Origin: Nitrosomonas sp.
GTDB taxonomy: Bacteria > Pseudomonadota > Gammaproteobacteria > Burkholderiales > Nitrosomonadaceae
Direction of reading: 5' to 3'
NCBI RefSeq assembly: GCF_019635155.1
Contig: NZ_JAHBZY010000012.1
Coordinates: 1 to 64,000, forward strand
DNA: 64,000 nt
Below the pieces are notes generated by a model. The model had not been told where the DNA came from and ran no database searches. It saw only the letters and a list, made by a program, of their open reading frames with translations. The position numbers and the translations under genes were made by a program. Of this stretch, positions 18,910-28,829 are shown one piece after another. The stretch's first letter is position 1. Each line of letters opens with the position of its first letter.

Positions 18910-21723
18910 ATGACTTTTAGAATCATACAACACAATGCTTATGCGGCTGCCGGTTATTTCCTGCTAGGTTTCCTCGGATTATTGCTTGCAATCCCGCCGG
19001 GGTACGCGAGTCCGGTGTTTCCTGCGGCGGGCTTGGCGCTTACACTGGTTCTGGTATCGGGGTATCGCTTATTACCGGGCATCTGGATCGGGTCATTGGG
19101 GCTCAATAGTTGGGTTGCTTGGAACCTAAACGATCTCACGCAGGAGAGTATCCTGATTGCGGTGTTCTTAGGTATGGGTGCGATACTGCAAGCGGCCATC
19201 GGTGCTTGGCTTGTTCGTAGATTCATCAAAGATCGCTGGCAGACGTTGATGCGGGAACAAGAGATCTTCATTTTTTTTCTGCTGGGCGGTCCGGTATCCT
19301 GCGTGATTTCAGCCAGTGTCGCGCATCTGACGCTCTTTTTTTCCGGAGCCATTAATGCGAATGATATCTCATGGTCCTGGTGGAATTGGTGGGCCGGCGA
19401 TACCTTCGGCGTGCTGGTCTTTGCGCCGCTGCTGCTGGCTTTCTTCGGTAAACAATCCTGCTGGAAAACGCGAAAAACCATTATTGCACCGATTACGTTG
19501 ATTCTGGTGGTATTGATCGTTGCGGGATTCGTCAACACATCGAGACTCGAAAGCAAGCAACAGCAAACCGAAATTCAAAGTATCGGACAAAGCATTGCTT
19601 TTCTGTTACAAGAACGTTTCAACGCCTACAATGAAATGCTATCGGCATTGCGGCGTCTGGTAGAGTTGAATCCGGATATGAGCTACTGGCAATTCGATTA
19701 CTTTACTCAGGAAATATTGCAGGAATTCGAGGGTATCGCAGGGCTAAGCTACAACTATCTTGTCCGCGATAGGGATCGTGCGTTATTCGAGCGGACCCAA
19801 TCGGAAGGTATCTCCGGGAAGCCGTTCCGGATAACCGAAATGGACGCGCAGGGTGAGTTGACGGTTGCAAGCAAGCGGCCGGAGTATATGGTCGTAACCT
19901 ATATTACGCCGCTTGGAAGCAATCAAAGAGCAATCGGTTACGATATTTACTCCAATCCCGTTCGAGCTGAGGCCATTGACCGCGCTCGGCATTCCGGCCA
20001 GCCGGCTGCGACGGGTTTGATCAATCTGGTGCAGGATCAGCATAATAAAACGGGCATCTTGGTATTACATCCTGTTCATCGCCAGAATTTTGATCAAAGT
20101 GGTCCGAAACATCCGGAATTTATCGGTTTTGTGGTAGGCGCATTGAAAATTCCTGATATGGTTAATTCGGCCGTTGGGAATTTTGCTGCACCGGGTATCG
20201 TTTTCCAATTACGGGATTCTATAGTTCAGGGTGACGGACAACTGTTGTTCAGTTCAGCGCCGGAATTTTCCGGACAACCCCATTTCGATTGGTGGACAAA
20301 ACTGGTGATGGCCGATCGTAGTTGGGAGTTAATCATTTTTCCGGATACGGCATGGTTGAATGCGCATCGGCCATGGCATGCCTGGGCGCTTAGTTTTGCC
20401 GGGCTGCTCGTGGCAAGCATGTTGCAGATGCTGATGTTGGTTACGACGGGCCGAACCATGCTGATTCAGGAAACTGTCGATGAACAGACGGCGCAATTGC
20501 GCGCAAACAGTGAAGCGCTTCAGCTTGCCAAGCATGCGGCGGAATCGGCGAATCTGGCCAAGAGTCAGTTTCTGGCGACCATGTCTCATGAAATTCGAAC
20601 GCCGCTGAATGGCATTCTGGGTATGGCTTACCTGCTCCAGACGCCGGACATCAAAGATAGCGAACGGCTGGATTATGCCCGGGTGATCATCACTTCCGGC
20701 AACAACCTGCTGGTTATCCTCAACGATATCCTTGATTTGTCCAAAATTGAAGCGGGGCAGATCAAATTGGAGAGTCATGTTTTTGATCCCGAACAACTAA
20801 TGCTGGAAACGGCGGAGCTCTTTGCCGAAAGCGCGAATGCGAAAGGGTTGGTGCTTGATGTATCGTGGCATGGAAAGCCGCGAATGCGGTATTGCTCGGA
20901 TTCGGTCAGAGTGAGTCAAATGTTGGCTAATCTGGTTAATAATGCCATTAAGTTTACGCCGCAAGGTTTCATACGGATCGAGGCGCGCGCAATTGAAAAT
21001 CCGCCTGCGGAAACTTTGCTGGAGTTTACGGTCACCGATAGCGGTATTGGCATTCCCGCAGACAAGCGCGACAGGCTGTTTAAACCTTTTTCCCAAGTGG
21101 ATGCCTCGACAACTCGCCGATACGGCGGTACCGGCCTTGGTTTATCCATCGTGCACAATTTGGCTAAGCTGTTGGGAGGGCGTGTCGGCATCGAAAGCCA
21201 CGAGGGCAAAGGCACGAGAATATGGTTTCAGATTCGCGCGAACCCCGTCAGTGTCGATAGTGCGGGTAATTTAATCACGGACGATGCCATTACCGGTGAA
21301 ATAGCGATCAGGAAAGCTTCTCTGGATGCCGGATTGATTTTGGTGGTCGAGGATAATGCAATCAGTCGCGCGGTAATCATCGCTTTGCTGGAAAAACAGG
21401 GATTCCGCTGCGAAGTGGTTGAGAATGGCCAGGAAGCGGTAACTGCGATCATGCAGGGAATGCGGCCGGCGCTTGTGCTGATGGATTGCGAGATGCCGGT
21501 GATGAATGGTTATCAAGCGACAGAAACCATTCGTCAATGGGAACGGGAAACCGGAAACGCGCACCTGCCGATCATCGCCTTGACTGCGAACGCCTTTGAG
21601 GACAATCGTCAGCGCTGCTTTGCAGCGGGCATGGATGATTTTATTTCCAAACCCGTCAATATGAATATTCTGGTGGCGGCGCTCAACAAATGGGCCAATC
21701 GGCATATCGGCTCCAATCGCTAA
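18910..21723 (+). CDS. MASE1-CHASE hybrid sensor histidine kinase with receiver domain
   Basis: The protein has an N-terminal MASE1 multi-helix membrane domain (about 1-210, including [20 protein letters not shown]), a CHASE-like periplasmic sensor (about 230-480), then HisKA with [17 protein letters not shown]. The HATPase follows with the N box ([15 protein letters not shown]), G1 (DSGIGIP) and G2 ([10 protein letters not shown]). A C-terminal receiver has the phospho-acceptor aspartate in [13 protein letters not shown] and lysine in DFISKPVN. I use the ATG at 18910; a TTG at 18883 is in frame, and neither has a clear ribosome site. The signal is unknown. It has no cognate output regulator beside it, so phosphotransfer must go elsewhere. 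Confidence 0.88.
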   Translation: MTFRIIQHNAYAAAGYFLLGFLGLLLAIPPGYASPVFPAAGLALTLVLVSGYRLLPGIWIGSLGLNSWVAWNLNDLTQESILIAVFLGMGAILQAAIGAWLVRRFIKDRWQTLMREQEIFIFFLLGGPVSCVISASVAHLTLFFSGAINANDISWSWWNWWAGDTFGVLVFAPLLLAFFGKQSCWKTRKTIIAPITLILVVLIVAGFVNTSRLESKQQQTEIQSIGQSIAFLLQERFNAYNEMLSALRRLVELNPDMSYWQFDYFTQEILQEFEGIAGLSYNYLVRDRDRALFERTQSEGISGKPFRITEMDAQGELTVASKRPEYMVVTYITPLGSNQRAIGYDIYSNPVRAEAIDRARHSGQPAATGLINLVQDQHNKTGILVLHPVHRQNFDQSGPKHPEFIGFVVGALKIPDMVNSAVGNFAAPGIVFQLRDSIVQGDGQLLFSSAPEFSGQPHFDWWTKLVMADRSWELIIFPDTAWLNAHRPWHAWALSFAGLLVASMLQMLMLVTTGRTMLIQETVDEQTAQLRANSEALQLAKHAAESANLAKSQFLATMSHEIRTPLNGILGMAYLLQTPDIKDSERLDYARVIITSGNNLLVILNDILDLSKIEAGQIKLESHVFDPEQLMLETAELFAESANAKGLVLDVSWHGKPRMRYCSDSVRVSQMLANLVNNAIKFTPQGFIRIEARAIENPPAETLLEFTVTDSGIGIPADKRDRLFKPFSQVDASTTRRYGGTGLGLSIVHNLAKLLGGRVGIESHEGKGTRIWFQIRANPVSVDSAGNLITDDAITGEIAIRKASLDAGLILVVEDNAISRAVIIALLEKQGFRCEVVENGQEAVTAIMQGMRPALVLMDCEMPVMNGYQATETIRQWERETGNAHLPIIALTANAFEDNRQRCFAAGMDDFISKPVNMNILVAALNKWANRHIGSNR

Positions 21724-21846
21724 GGTCGTTGGGAAATGATCCGGGTTTTACCGGTATTGTTGCGTATCTTTTTTACCTGTGTTTGCCGTGCACCGGCTTT
21801 CTCAAAAACGTTCTTCGATAACCTGCCGGAAAAGCCGGCTAATCTG

Positions 21847-22440
21847 CTACCAAAAGCGCACGCGTCCGGAATCGATATGGATAAAGTTGGAGGAGGGGTA
21901 ATAGCCGACGCCGCCCATTTGCAAGGACAATGCGGCAGTCCGTAGATCGGATAACTTGCGGCCCGGCAAACGAATGTCGATGGCTTTTCCCAGAGTATGC
22001 AAACTGTTTTTGGCAACACCGCTGCTTTGTTCGGCTAGTTTTGCGTTGGTCGCAGGGGAACGGTAAGCGGAAATGACGTGGAATTCCTGGTTGATTCTGA
22101 GGCGGTACTGCAATTGATGCAGAAAATCGAATAAATAAGGATCGATCGTCGAACGTTCATTGGTGCGATGGTCGCGCAGTACATGATTAATCGCGCGTAA
22201 ACCTTCAGGAATATAGCGGCCGTTCGCCCAGTATGTCGCACGGGTGCGTTCACCGGTATGCAAATTCAAGAAGCTTAATTTTTTCTCATAGGGTTTTCTG
22301 ATCGCGGCATGTACCGAAGTGGCCGTCATCGGCAACGCCAGCATGGCGCAAGCACCGAGTCCTGCTTGTATCAACCGGCGGCGGCTTGGCACAGGTTCTG
22401 TTTCTGATAAATAGTGTTGCCCTAATAGTTTTCGTATCAT
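21847..22440 (-). CDS. DUF882/YcbK-type murein endopeptidase (MepK-like)
   Basis: The 197-residue protein has a Tat-like signal (SRRRLIQAGLGACAML) and a peptidase M15-type zinc fold: SAYRSPATNAKL, then SLHTLGKAIDIRLPG, which carries the H...D zinc ligands, and a final FIHIDSGRVRFW with the last histidine. MepK cleaves cross-links in peptidoglycan, including the 3-3 bridges made by L,D-transpeptidases. It lies 47 bases downstream of the L,D-transpeptidase gene, as in the ycbB-ycbK pair of enterobacteria, so the two are probably co-transcribed. Confidence 0.88.
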   Translation of the reverse strand: MIRKLLGQHYLSETEPVPSRRRLIQAGLGACAMLALPMTATSVHAAIRKPYEKKLSFLNLHTGERTRATYWANGRYIPEGLRAINHVLRDHRTNERSTIDPYLFDFLHQLQYRLRINQEFHVISAYRSPATNAKLAEQSSGVAKNSLHTLGKAIDIRLPGRKLSDLRTAALSLQMGGVGYYPSSNFIHIDSGRVRFW

Positions 22441-22487
22441 CGTATTCTTTCTCCTGAAAATCTCCGATTGTGTGCGAAAAAAATAAT

Positions 22488-24152
22488 TTACCAGCGAGCA
22501 TAGCGCAATGCGCGTAAATCACGGTCATAAATATCGGGTGAAAAATGCACCATTTCGTGCTCATCGGCCCAGGCGGTAATATACACTAAGAAAATAGGTA
22601 ATGGCTTGGGTAAATGTATGGTTTTAGTATTGTCACTATCCAAATCGGTTATGAATTTTTCCGGAAGGCTTTGTTCTTTAAGCGCAAAGGCCGCCAATTC
22701 CAATGGTTTTTCCAAGCGGATGCAACCCGAGCTGAAGGTGCGGATGTCTCTCCGGAATAGCGATTTCGACGGCGTATCGTGCAGATAAATGCTGAAAGAA
22801 TTCGGAAACATGAACTTGATCCGGCCCAGCGCATTGTGTTTGCCGGGGTCCTGGCGCAGGAAATAGGGGAATCCGCCTTTCAGATCATGCCAGTCAATTT
22901 CGTCCGGATCAATCGGTTCGGCATTGCGGTTGTTGCCGGGAAAAATCTTGAAACCGCCGCTGGAAAAAAAATCAGGATCGCTTTTCTGCTTCGGCAGTAA
23001 ATCCTTGGTGGCGATGCTGTGCGGCACATTCCAGTAGGGATTCAGCACCATGTGCGACATCGCGCTGTTGAAGGTCGGCGTCGAGCGGTAATCGCGCCCG
23101 ACAATAATGCGCATCGACAAGACTTCCTGATCCTGTTCGGCGGCGGTCAGCATGAATCCGGCGGTATTCACCAGCAAATAGCGATCCCCCAGCTTCTTCG
23201 GTAACCAGCGCAAACGCTCCATGTTGATGCGTAACTGGCGGATTTTCCACGCCAGCGTCCTGTTCAATGCACGCAAAGTGTTTTTGCCGATCACGCCGTC
23301 GGTATTGAGATTATGCTGCGCTTGAAATGCTTTGACCGCGCTGACCAATTCCGCGTCGTAATGCTCGCTTTGAGAAGGCCCAGCCTGGAATTCGGCGATG
23401 CCGTCGGCATCAAACGCTTGCGCGATGCGTTGACGAATCAATGGTATATGCGGATGCGTATCGCCCGGATGGATCGACGGTGCATCCGGAATTTTCAGCC
23501 ATTCCACCGGTTCGTCCGCCAGCTTGCGGTAGCGCGCCAAAGTTTGCTTCAACAGCCGGTAATGCAGCTTGGTTGGCGGCAATTCGTCGAACGCCTGCGG
23601 CAACCGGCCGGATTGCACCGCGGCCTGCAAAAATGCCACCGCGTCAAAATCCGGTTGCGCGATATGCCAATCCGGGTCGGCTGCGGTCGCGGTCAACCGT
23701 CCGCGCGACACATCCCGTGCCAAATTCAGCACCGCCAGCGTGGTGCGCAGCTCCAATGCCACCGCCGCAGCATCCGATGGATCCGCCTGCTGCCGCAATT
23801 GCTGCAACTCCGGCAAACCGTAATCGCGGCTATCCAATCCCTCGGCATCGGCGCTGGCAATAAACGTCATCGCGGATTCGAACAACGACAGCCCGGGATC
23901 ATCCGTCAGCCAAACCGGCTGATAACCGCGCTGCGCATAGAATTTTTGCAAATCGGCGGCTTCGGTTTTGTTCAATCCGAGCGTAGCGGGATTCGAGAGC
24001 TGCTGTTCGATGGTTTTGATATCCACCCGCGCAGCACGGCTGACCGATGCATCAAGTAACAAAAAAGTGCAACAAAATAGCTGGATAAACCATAAAGAAA
24101 CGCTCGGTCGATAACAGGTCACGCGGAAATTCCTTGATTGATTGGTTTTCAT
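22488..24152 (-). CDS. ldtD: L,D-transpeptidase of the YcbB/LdtD family
   Basis: The 554-residue protein has a signal peptide, an N-terminal scaffold domain, a PG_binding_1 repeat (VSAVKAFQAQHNLNTDGVIG) and a C-terminal YkuD catalytic domain. The YkuD motif reads HDTPSKSLF followed by SSGCIRLEKP, whose cysteine is the nucleophile; MVLNPYWNVPHSI is also typical of LdtD. It would make 3-3 cross-links in the periplasm. Its length is close to the E. coli protein (about 615), with a shorter N-terminus. A MepK-type endopeptidase follows on the same strand. Confidence 0.9.
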   Translation of the reverse strand: MKTNQSRNFRVTCYRPSVSLWFIQLFCCTFLLLDASVSRAARVDIKTIEQQLSNPATLGLNKTEAADLQKFYAQRGYQPVWLTDDPGLSLFESAMTFIASADAEGLDSRDYGLPELQQLRQQADPSDAAAVALELRTTLAVLNLARDVSRGRLTATAADPDWHIAQPDFDAVAFLQAAVQSGRLPQAFDELPPTKLHYRLLKQTLARYRKLADEPVEWLKIPDAPSIHPGDTHPHIPLIRQRIAQAFDADGIAEFQAGPSQSEHYDAELVSAVKAFQAQHNLNTDGVIGKNTLRALNRTLAWKIRQLRINMERLRWLPKKLGDRYLLVNTAGFMLTAAEQDQEVLSMRIIVGRDYRSTPTFNSAMSHMVLNPYWNVPHSIATKDLLPKQKSDPDFFSSGGFKIFPGNNRNAEPIDPDEIDWHDLKGGFPYFLRQDPGKHNALGRIKFMFPNSFSIYLHDTPSKSLFRRDIRTFSSGCIRLEKPLELAAFALKEQSLPEKFITDLDSDNTKTIHLPKPLPIFLVYITAWADEHEMVHFSPDIYDRDLRALRYARW

Positions 24153-24464
24153 ATTGTTTCGGTCGGGATTTTAACATTAATGACTGAATACCAGGCTAGT
24201 AGCGGCTTCTCAAACGATCAACGTCGGTACACGACTCCTCGTCTTGCTACGCAAAATGGATTCTGTTTCACTACGGTATAATCCTGGAGAAACTGAAAGG
24301 GAATGGAATGAAGGAACTATGGCGCAGTATCGGTGCCAGCGCCGGGAGGTGGTTATGGCGATTTCAACTCCGAAACCGGAGTTCTGACCGGAATACGCAA
24401 GTAAGCTGAAATATCGCCGGATGACTTTATTGCGGCTTTACGCGCCTAGATTGTCTACTAGACG

Positions 24465-24495
24465 CAACAACACCTGATTGAATCAGGCGTTGTTG
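24465..24495. terminator. Long hairpin in the 24.15-24.53 kb intergenic region
   Basis: A 15-bp stem (CAACAACACCTGATT paired with AATCAGGCGTTGTTG, one mismatch) with a 1-base spacer. It lies 40 bases beyond the stop of the minus-strand lipase gene and may terminate it, but there is no T run on either side. The rest of 24153-24535 has a short open frame at 24308 (about 33 codons) that I do not support as a gene. Confidence 0.45.
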
Positions 24496-24535
24496 ATGCT
24501 TATTAGGGAGTGCAAATACTTAAAGTTAAGTGACT

Positions 24536-25513
24536 TCATTTTGAAGATGATGCTTCAAATTCTTTAATGTTGTCTAAAACCCGATAGAAAACTTTTTTCC
24601 AGATTGGCTTACCTTTATACCAAGGATCGTCCTCAGAGATTGCTATGTGATCTCCATCAAAAGTTTCGACATATTGACCATAAGTTGCAGATTCTATTGG
24701 TACTAAACCGTCATTTTCTCCGTATTTATTAACCATCATATCGTGCCAGCACATCAAAACCTCAGAAAAATTTTCTTTTCTATCGTGGAATTCTGATCTG
24801 CACGCAGCATCGCAATCCAAATTCGCACCGAAACTAAAGATGCGTCCAGTCATTTTTGGATCGTCTTTAATTCTTAGCGCACTGGAGTAGGTTGTTATGT
24901 CATTGCCAGCTGCATCAAATCCAAAACCATCTTCATTATTAAAGAATTTCCCAAGAGGAGAGAAAAACATCAATAGTTTTCCTGCAAATGTGCAAGCTTC
25001 CCCCCGCATAAGCATATCGGCCACCGGCGAACCTTTATGGGGCGTCGAGATGGTTGTGAAAGTGATGATTTGATCGGATAGTGGCTTAATTTCCGAATTC
25101 CACTCACTTTCTCTGAAAGAATCTGACAAAGCTTTGCGAACAGCGAGCCCTCCCATGCTTTTTGCAACTATATGAAATTTCCTGCCTTGATCAGCAGGAA
25201 ATTCACGTCGAATAAATTTCTCAAGCGCAGTCGATAACTTCTCTATAGATGCCAGGGCAGGAATTTCCGCTACCTTGAGATTAAATCCTTTTTCCTCGAA
25301 TAATTGATTGAATTCTTCCCATTCCGTATAATTCTTGGCTTGGGGTGTTTTGGGTCTCATAAATGCTTGAAACCCCATACCCATGCCTGGTACAAAAAGC
25401 ACGTCAATTTTTTGTTCACCGGTAACCAAGCTCTCATCCTTTTGAGATTTGGCAGGGTTTGCGCTGCATCCGGATAGAATCAGTGTTAATAATACGATTA
25501 TTTTAAGCATCAT
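24536..25513 (-). CDS. Lipoprotein with alpha/beta-hydrolase (lipase-like) domain
   Basis: The 325-residue protein has a lipoprotein signal (LTLILSGCSANP, lipidated cysteine about 16), then an alpha/beta-hydrolase domain of the PGAP1/triacylglycerol-lipase type. The marks are LFVPGMGMGFQAF for the oxyanion loop, IVAKSMGGLAVRKAL for the serine nucleophile, ISTPHKGSPVADML, an aspartate candidate in YGENDGLVP and a histidine in DGDHIAISEDDP. It should be anchored at the outer membrane. The ATG overlaps the TGA of the upstream lipoprotein gene, so translation is coupled. The substrate is unknown. Confidence 0.8.
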   Translation of the reverse strand: MMLKIIVLLTLILSGCSANPAKSQKDESLVTGEQKIDVLFVPGMGMGFQAFMRPKTPQAKNYTEWEEFNQLFEEKGFNLKVAEIPALASIEKLSTALEKFIRREFPADQGRKFHIVAKSMGGLAVRKALSDSFRESEWNSEIKPLSDQIITFTTISTPHKGSPVADMLMRGEACTFAGKLLMFFSPLGKFFNNEDGFGFDAAGNDITTYSSALRIKDDPKMTGRIFSFGANLDCDAACRSEFHDRKENFSEVLMCWHDMMVNKYGENDGLVPIESATYGQYVETFDGDHIAISEDDPWYKGKPIWKKVFYRVLDNIKEFEASSSK

Positions 25514-26880
25514 GGAGTTACCTGTTTTTTGATGGTATTCAGTAGATCGGCCAGTTCTTTTTCTTTGTTTACAGCGTCAATTGCTTTCGAGGAATAATTG
25601 AATTTTAGCTGCAAGAAATTGGTTAGTGCATTGATATAACCTTCGGCAACTCTAGCAGGCAGATTGGCAAGCGCTAACGCAGAACTCGGTTGGTTTGTAT
25701 CGTAAGAAACCAGCATACCGTTTTCAAACGCTGCATTGTTTTTTGTAGTTACCAATGAGAGATACTCAAACGGAACTAGTGTCACAGGACTCAAATTCGG
25801 CATGGAAATTTGCTTGCTTGTGATTATTGTGTCTACTCCATCTATAGTAGCCCAAAGATTGGTTAAATACGTTGTATCCCTTCTGTAAAGAATTCCATAA
25901 TGGCCTTTTAGTGGATAGGAAGCCTCTTTCAATCCTTCATCGGTCTCAAAGATAGATTTTAAGTTTTTAGCATTTTTGGGAGTAACTATCTTCATTTTCA
26001 GATTTGGTGGTAAGACATACTGATCTGCTTTAACTGCAAAACCGCTGCTATCCCTAAAGACAATCGGCATATCATCAGCTGAGCCAAAATCAACAATTGC
26101 ATCATGCTTCATAGTGGATGGATAGCATTCTTTCATTAAATTCGTCGACTCGCCGGTGGTTTTTTTATCTATTCCAATGAAAGGACTTACTGGGGATTTA
26201 ACTGGAGCTGGAAATCCGCCGATTCCAAACATGGCTACTGCTTTGGCGATTTCCACTGCTATGTCTCCGGTTCTGTCCGAACTGATGGCATCGGTACTCG
26301 TCAATAATCCGGACTGAGTGGTTTTTATTTTGAGCTCATCGTCTCTTAAAGGGGAGTTATTGAACTTCAATAGAAATGGATATTGTGTGTCCGGTTCGAG
26401 TGCCTGGGGGGTAATACTCATCGCAATAAAGTAATTGCAGTGTTTTGAATCTTTTTTAGCTTTGACTTGATCGTATCGGTTCTTCGATGTATCCATATCA
26501 TTCTTTGCTTTATCGGCGATCTCTTTAGCCGCTAAATAAATACCTTCGGCTTTTTGTGCCGCTTCCACTGCTGTCTTTTTGGCTTTTTCATCTCCGGGCG
26601 TATTGGCAGCAATAGATTTAAGATTTTTCATTTTAGTTTCTAGCTGCTTTGCCTCTTTATTGGCTGTAACAAAATTTTCTTCTGCTTCTTTAAATTTCTT
26701 AAGTTCTTCTTCGGCATTAAGATTCTCAGCAGTTACTATCAGGCGATGCATCCTTTTAGGGAGATAATATGAAATACCCGTGTTGATGCTATCGTAACTT
26801 GCATGCTTAGTTTGTATAAAACTTGCACAACCGGTTAACGTGCTTGCCGTGACAAGCAGGACAAGAAGAAGCTTTTTCAT
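25510..26880 (-). CDS. Lipoprotein of unknown function with a coiled-coil segment
   Basis: The 456-residue protein has a lipoprotein signal (VTASTLTGCASF, cysteine about 18). A lysine/alanine/glutamate-rich coiled coil spans about 55-140, followed by beta-rich sequence with repeated phrases such as YPLKGHYGILYRRDTTYLT. I do not recognise the family. It overlaps the following lipase-like lipoprotein by 4 bases and lies 117 bases below a small hypothetical gene. The pair looks like a surface or periplasmic system, perhaps a scaffold and an enzyme; that is inference. Confidence 0.75.
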   Translation of the reverse strand: MKKLLLVLLVTASTLTGCASFIQTKHASYDSINTGISYYLPKRMHRLIVTAENLNAEEELKKFKEAEENFVTANKEAKQLETKMKNLKSIAANTPGDEKAKKTAVEAAQKAEGIYLAAKEIADKAKNDMDTSKNRYDQVKAKKDSKHCNYFIAMSITPQALEPDTQYPFLLKFNNSPLRDDELKIKTTQSGLLTSTDAISSDRTGDIAVEIAKAVAMFGIGGFPAPVKSPVSPFIGIDKKTTGESTNLMKECYPSTMKHDAIVDFGSADDMPIVFRDSSGFAVKADQYVLPPNLKMKIVTPKNAKNLKSIFETDEGLKEASYPLKGHYGILYRRDTTYLTNLWATIDGVDTIITSKQISMPNLSPVTLVPFEYLSLVTTKNNAAFENGMLVSYDTNQPSSALALANLPARVAEGYINALTNFLQLKFNYSSKAIDAVNKEKELADLLNTIKKQVTP

Positions 26881-26997
26881 TTTGTTTCCCCCTTAAATAA
26901 ATTTAATCGCAGCAAGTTGATTTACTTGCTGCATAATTTGTTGTATTTATTTGATGAATCCGGTACCTGTTGATCTTATATCCTGCTGGCAATATTG

Positions 26998-27327
26998 TTA
27001 CTCGACGATAGAAACATCAATCTGCGCAATCTGCTTTCCATCCGAGTAAATTTCAACTGAGGTGTAATCTGGAGCACTCGGCGGCATAACTCTGTCAAAC
27101 CGCGCAGGGGCGCACACTCTTACATCAGGCCATATTCCCGGTTGCTGAATCAAGAAAAGATCGAGTATCAGAGCTACCGGGTTAGATCCTTGTGGATTGC
27201 GCATGGTTAGCATCGGCCGTACTCCTGGGTTGCCAACCATGACATCTCCAACCACATTAAGCTCATCGGGTTTCGGCGGCATTTTGTCTAACCAAGCCTG
27301 CCAGTCTTTACATTGAGTGATCATCAT
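26998..27327 (-). CDS. Conserved-looking small protein of unknown function
   Basis: The 109-residue protein has no signal peptide or membrane segment. It is rich in proline and beta-branched residues (ELNVVGDVMVGNPGVRPM, ALILDLFLIQQPG) and ends with two strands (YTSVEIYSDGKQIAQIDVSI), which suggests a small beta-sandwich. A GGAGG site precedes its ATG. It is upstream of the two lipoprotein genes in the same direction and divergent from the LuxR-type regulator, so the three may form one regulated unit. No function can be named. Confidence 0.65.
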   Translation of the reverse strand: MMITQCKDWQAWLDKMPPKPDELNVVGDVMVGNPGVRPMLTMRNPQGSNPVALILDLFLIQQPGIWPDVRVCAPARFDRVMPPSAPDYTSVEIYSDGKQIAQIDVSIVE

Positions 27328-27517
27328 TTATATCCTCCTTTGTTGGTTGCGAACAAATTGACAAGTAAAAACAGCGTATGGAATTTCACAGATTAATGAT
27401 TCGGAAAACTTAAGTGATTTATCCCACAGCAAAACCATTCTCTCAATACTATGATATGCTTGGCATCATCAATTCTGATGTTGTGCTGCGGGAAGATTTG
27501 TGATACGGGGAGTCACG

Positions 27518-28654
27518 ATGAATAACAACAAGCCTACGCATGATGCACTGGTTGATGCTATTTATGATTCAGCGCTTGATCCGGTCAAATGGAAAGACAC
27601 GCTCAATCAGTTGAGTACTTATCTCAATGCCAGTGCGATTAATCTGATCGGTTTGCAGGTGCAAAATTACGATAATCCTTTTTTGCTCAGTCAAAATATT
27701 CCAAGTGACTACGGCAAAGATTATCAAAGTTACTGGCGGGAGCATGATATTTGGGTCCAAGCGGGTATCGATAAAGGTTTGAATGGGGGCGGCAAGACGC
27801 TTACCGGCGACATGCTGGTGGATCGGCGCAGTTTTCTGAAAAGCACTTTTTATAATGAATGGTTAGCGGAACAGAACATCAGCGATGTGCTTTCCACCAA
27901 TCTATGGGATGACAATCCCAATACACCGAAAGTCATACTTTGTTTTTTCCGTGGTGTCGGTCAGGATAGTTTCCATGAAAGCGACCGGTTGAATTTACAC
28001 TATCTTGCGCAACATCTTAATCGCGCGTTTAGCATCACTTCTCAGCTCAAGCTTTCGGAGCAGAAAAACGTACTGGAAGAATCTATTTTCGACTCAATTG
28101 GTCATGCCCTGTTCGTTCTGAATGAAGATCGAAAAATTATCAAACACAACGCTGCCGCAACGCGGCTTTTGAGTGGCTTTCCGGGGTTAATCAAGATCAG
28201 GCATGAACGGCTTGTGGCGCTTGGGTATCAAGCCAATCCCAGCATTGATGAAGCCATTGCGTTGGTCGATCGCGGGCATCACGCAGAAATAGTGTTTACC
28301 TCCAATCATCTTGGTGCAATTAGAGAAACGCACCATGCACGGTTGACACCACTTAATGAAGTGGTAGTTTGGCCATTAGCGAATCAGGCGCATTATTTAC
28401 TATTGATTGAAAAAAACGGTGAAATCAAACAAGAGACCCTCCGTGCATTTTGTGCATTGTTTAACATGACGGCGTCCGAGCAACAGGTTTTACTTGGTTT
28501 GATGCAAGATGCCACGCCGGAAGAAATTGCATTAACGTTGAATGTGAGTCTCACAACAATACGGTCCCACATCCAGCATATCCGGCAGAAATCAGGAGTT
28601 CGCCGCATTACCGAGTTGGTGCGAATGGCGCTGATAGCTACCCGCTCTCTATAG
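27518..28654 (+). CDS. LuxR-type helix-turn-helix transcriptional regulator
   Basis: I choose the ATG at 27518 because GGGGAG sits six bases before it; a GTG at 27500 is in frame. The protein of about 378 residues has an N-terminal sensor region (about 1-280) without a recognised cofactor motif, including a PAS-like block (DSIGHALFVLNEDRKIIKHN). A C-terminal LuxR HTH reads MTASEQQVLLGLMQDATPEE then IALTLNVSLTTIRSHIQHIR. It is not a quorum-sensing type by domain. It is divergent from the hypothetical/lipoprotein genes and upstream of the 28.8-kb operon, either of which may be its target. Confidence 0.85.
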   Translation: MNNNKPTHDALVDAIYDSALDPVKWKDTLNQLSTYLNASAINLIGLQVQNYDNPFLLSQNIPSDYGKDYQSYWREHDIWVQAGIDKGLNGGGKTLTGDMLVDRRSFLKSTFYNEWLAEQNISDVLSTNLWDDNPNTPKVILCFFRGVGQDSFHESDRLNLHYLAQHLNRAFSITSQLKLSEQKNVLEESIFDSIGHALFVLNEDRKIIKHNAAATRLLSGFPGLIKIRHERLVALGYQANPSIDEAIALVDRGHHAEIVFTSNHLGAIRETHHARLTPLNEVVVWPLANQAHYLLLIEKNGEIKQETLRAFCALFNMTASEQQVLLGLMQDATPEEIALTLNVSLTTIRSHIQHIRQKSGVRRITELVRMALIATRSL

Positions 28655-28829
28655 GAAAGAAAGTTTCTTTGAAACATCATCCTGGTGGCAACCCGGGCAC
28701 TTAGCCTTTTGATAGGATGAAGGAGATATGGTGGTTACTGTTTGACGTCTCCATTACATTTCCCTATAGTCACCCGCAGAGATTTCTCTCCATCGCAATG
28801 ACAATCGTCAACCATAAGGAGTGCCGGTT

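Noticed and set aside
24308-24410. Short open frame starting MKELWRSIGASAGRW
   Set aside because: About 33 codons, no match I recognise and no partner; not enough to call a gene.
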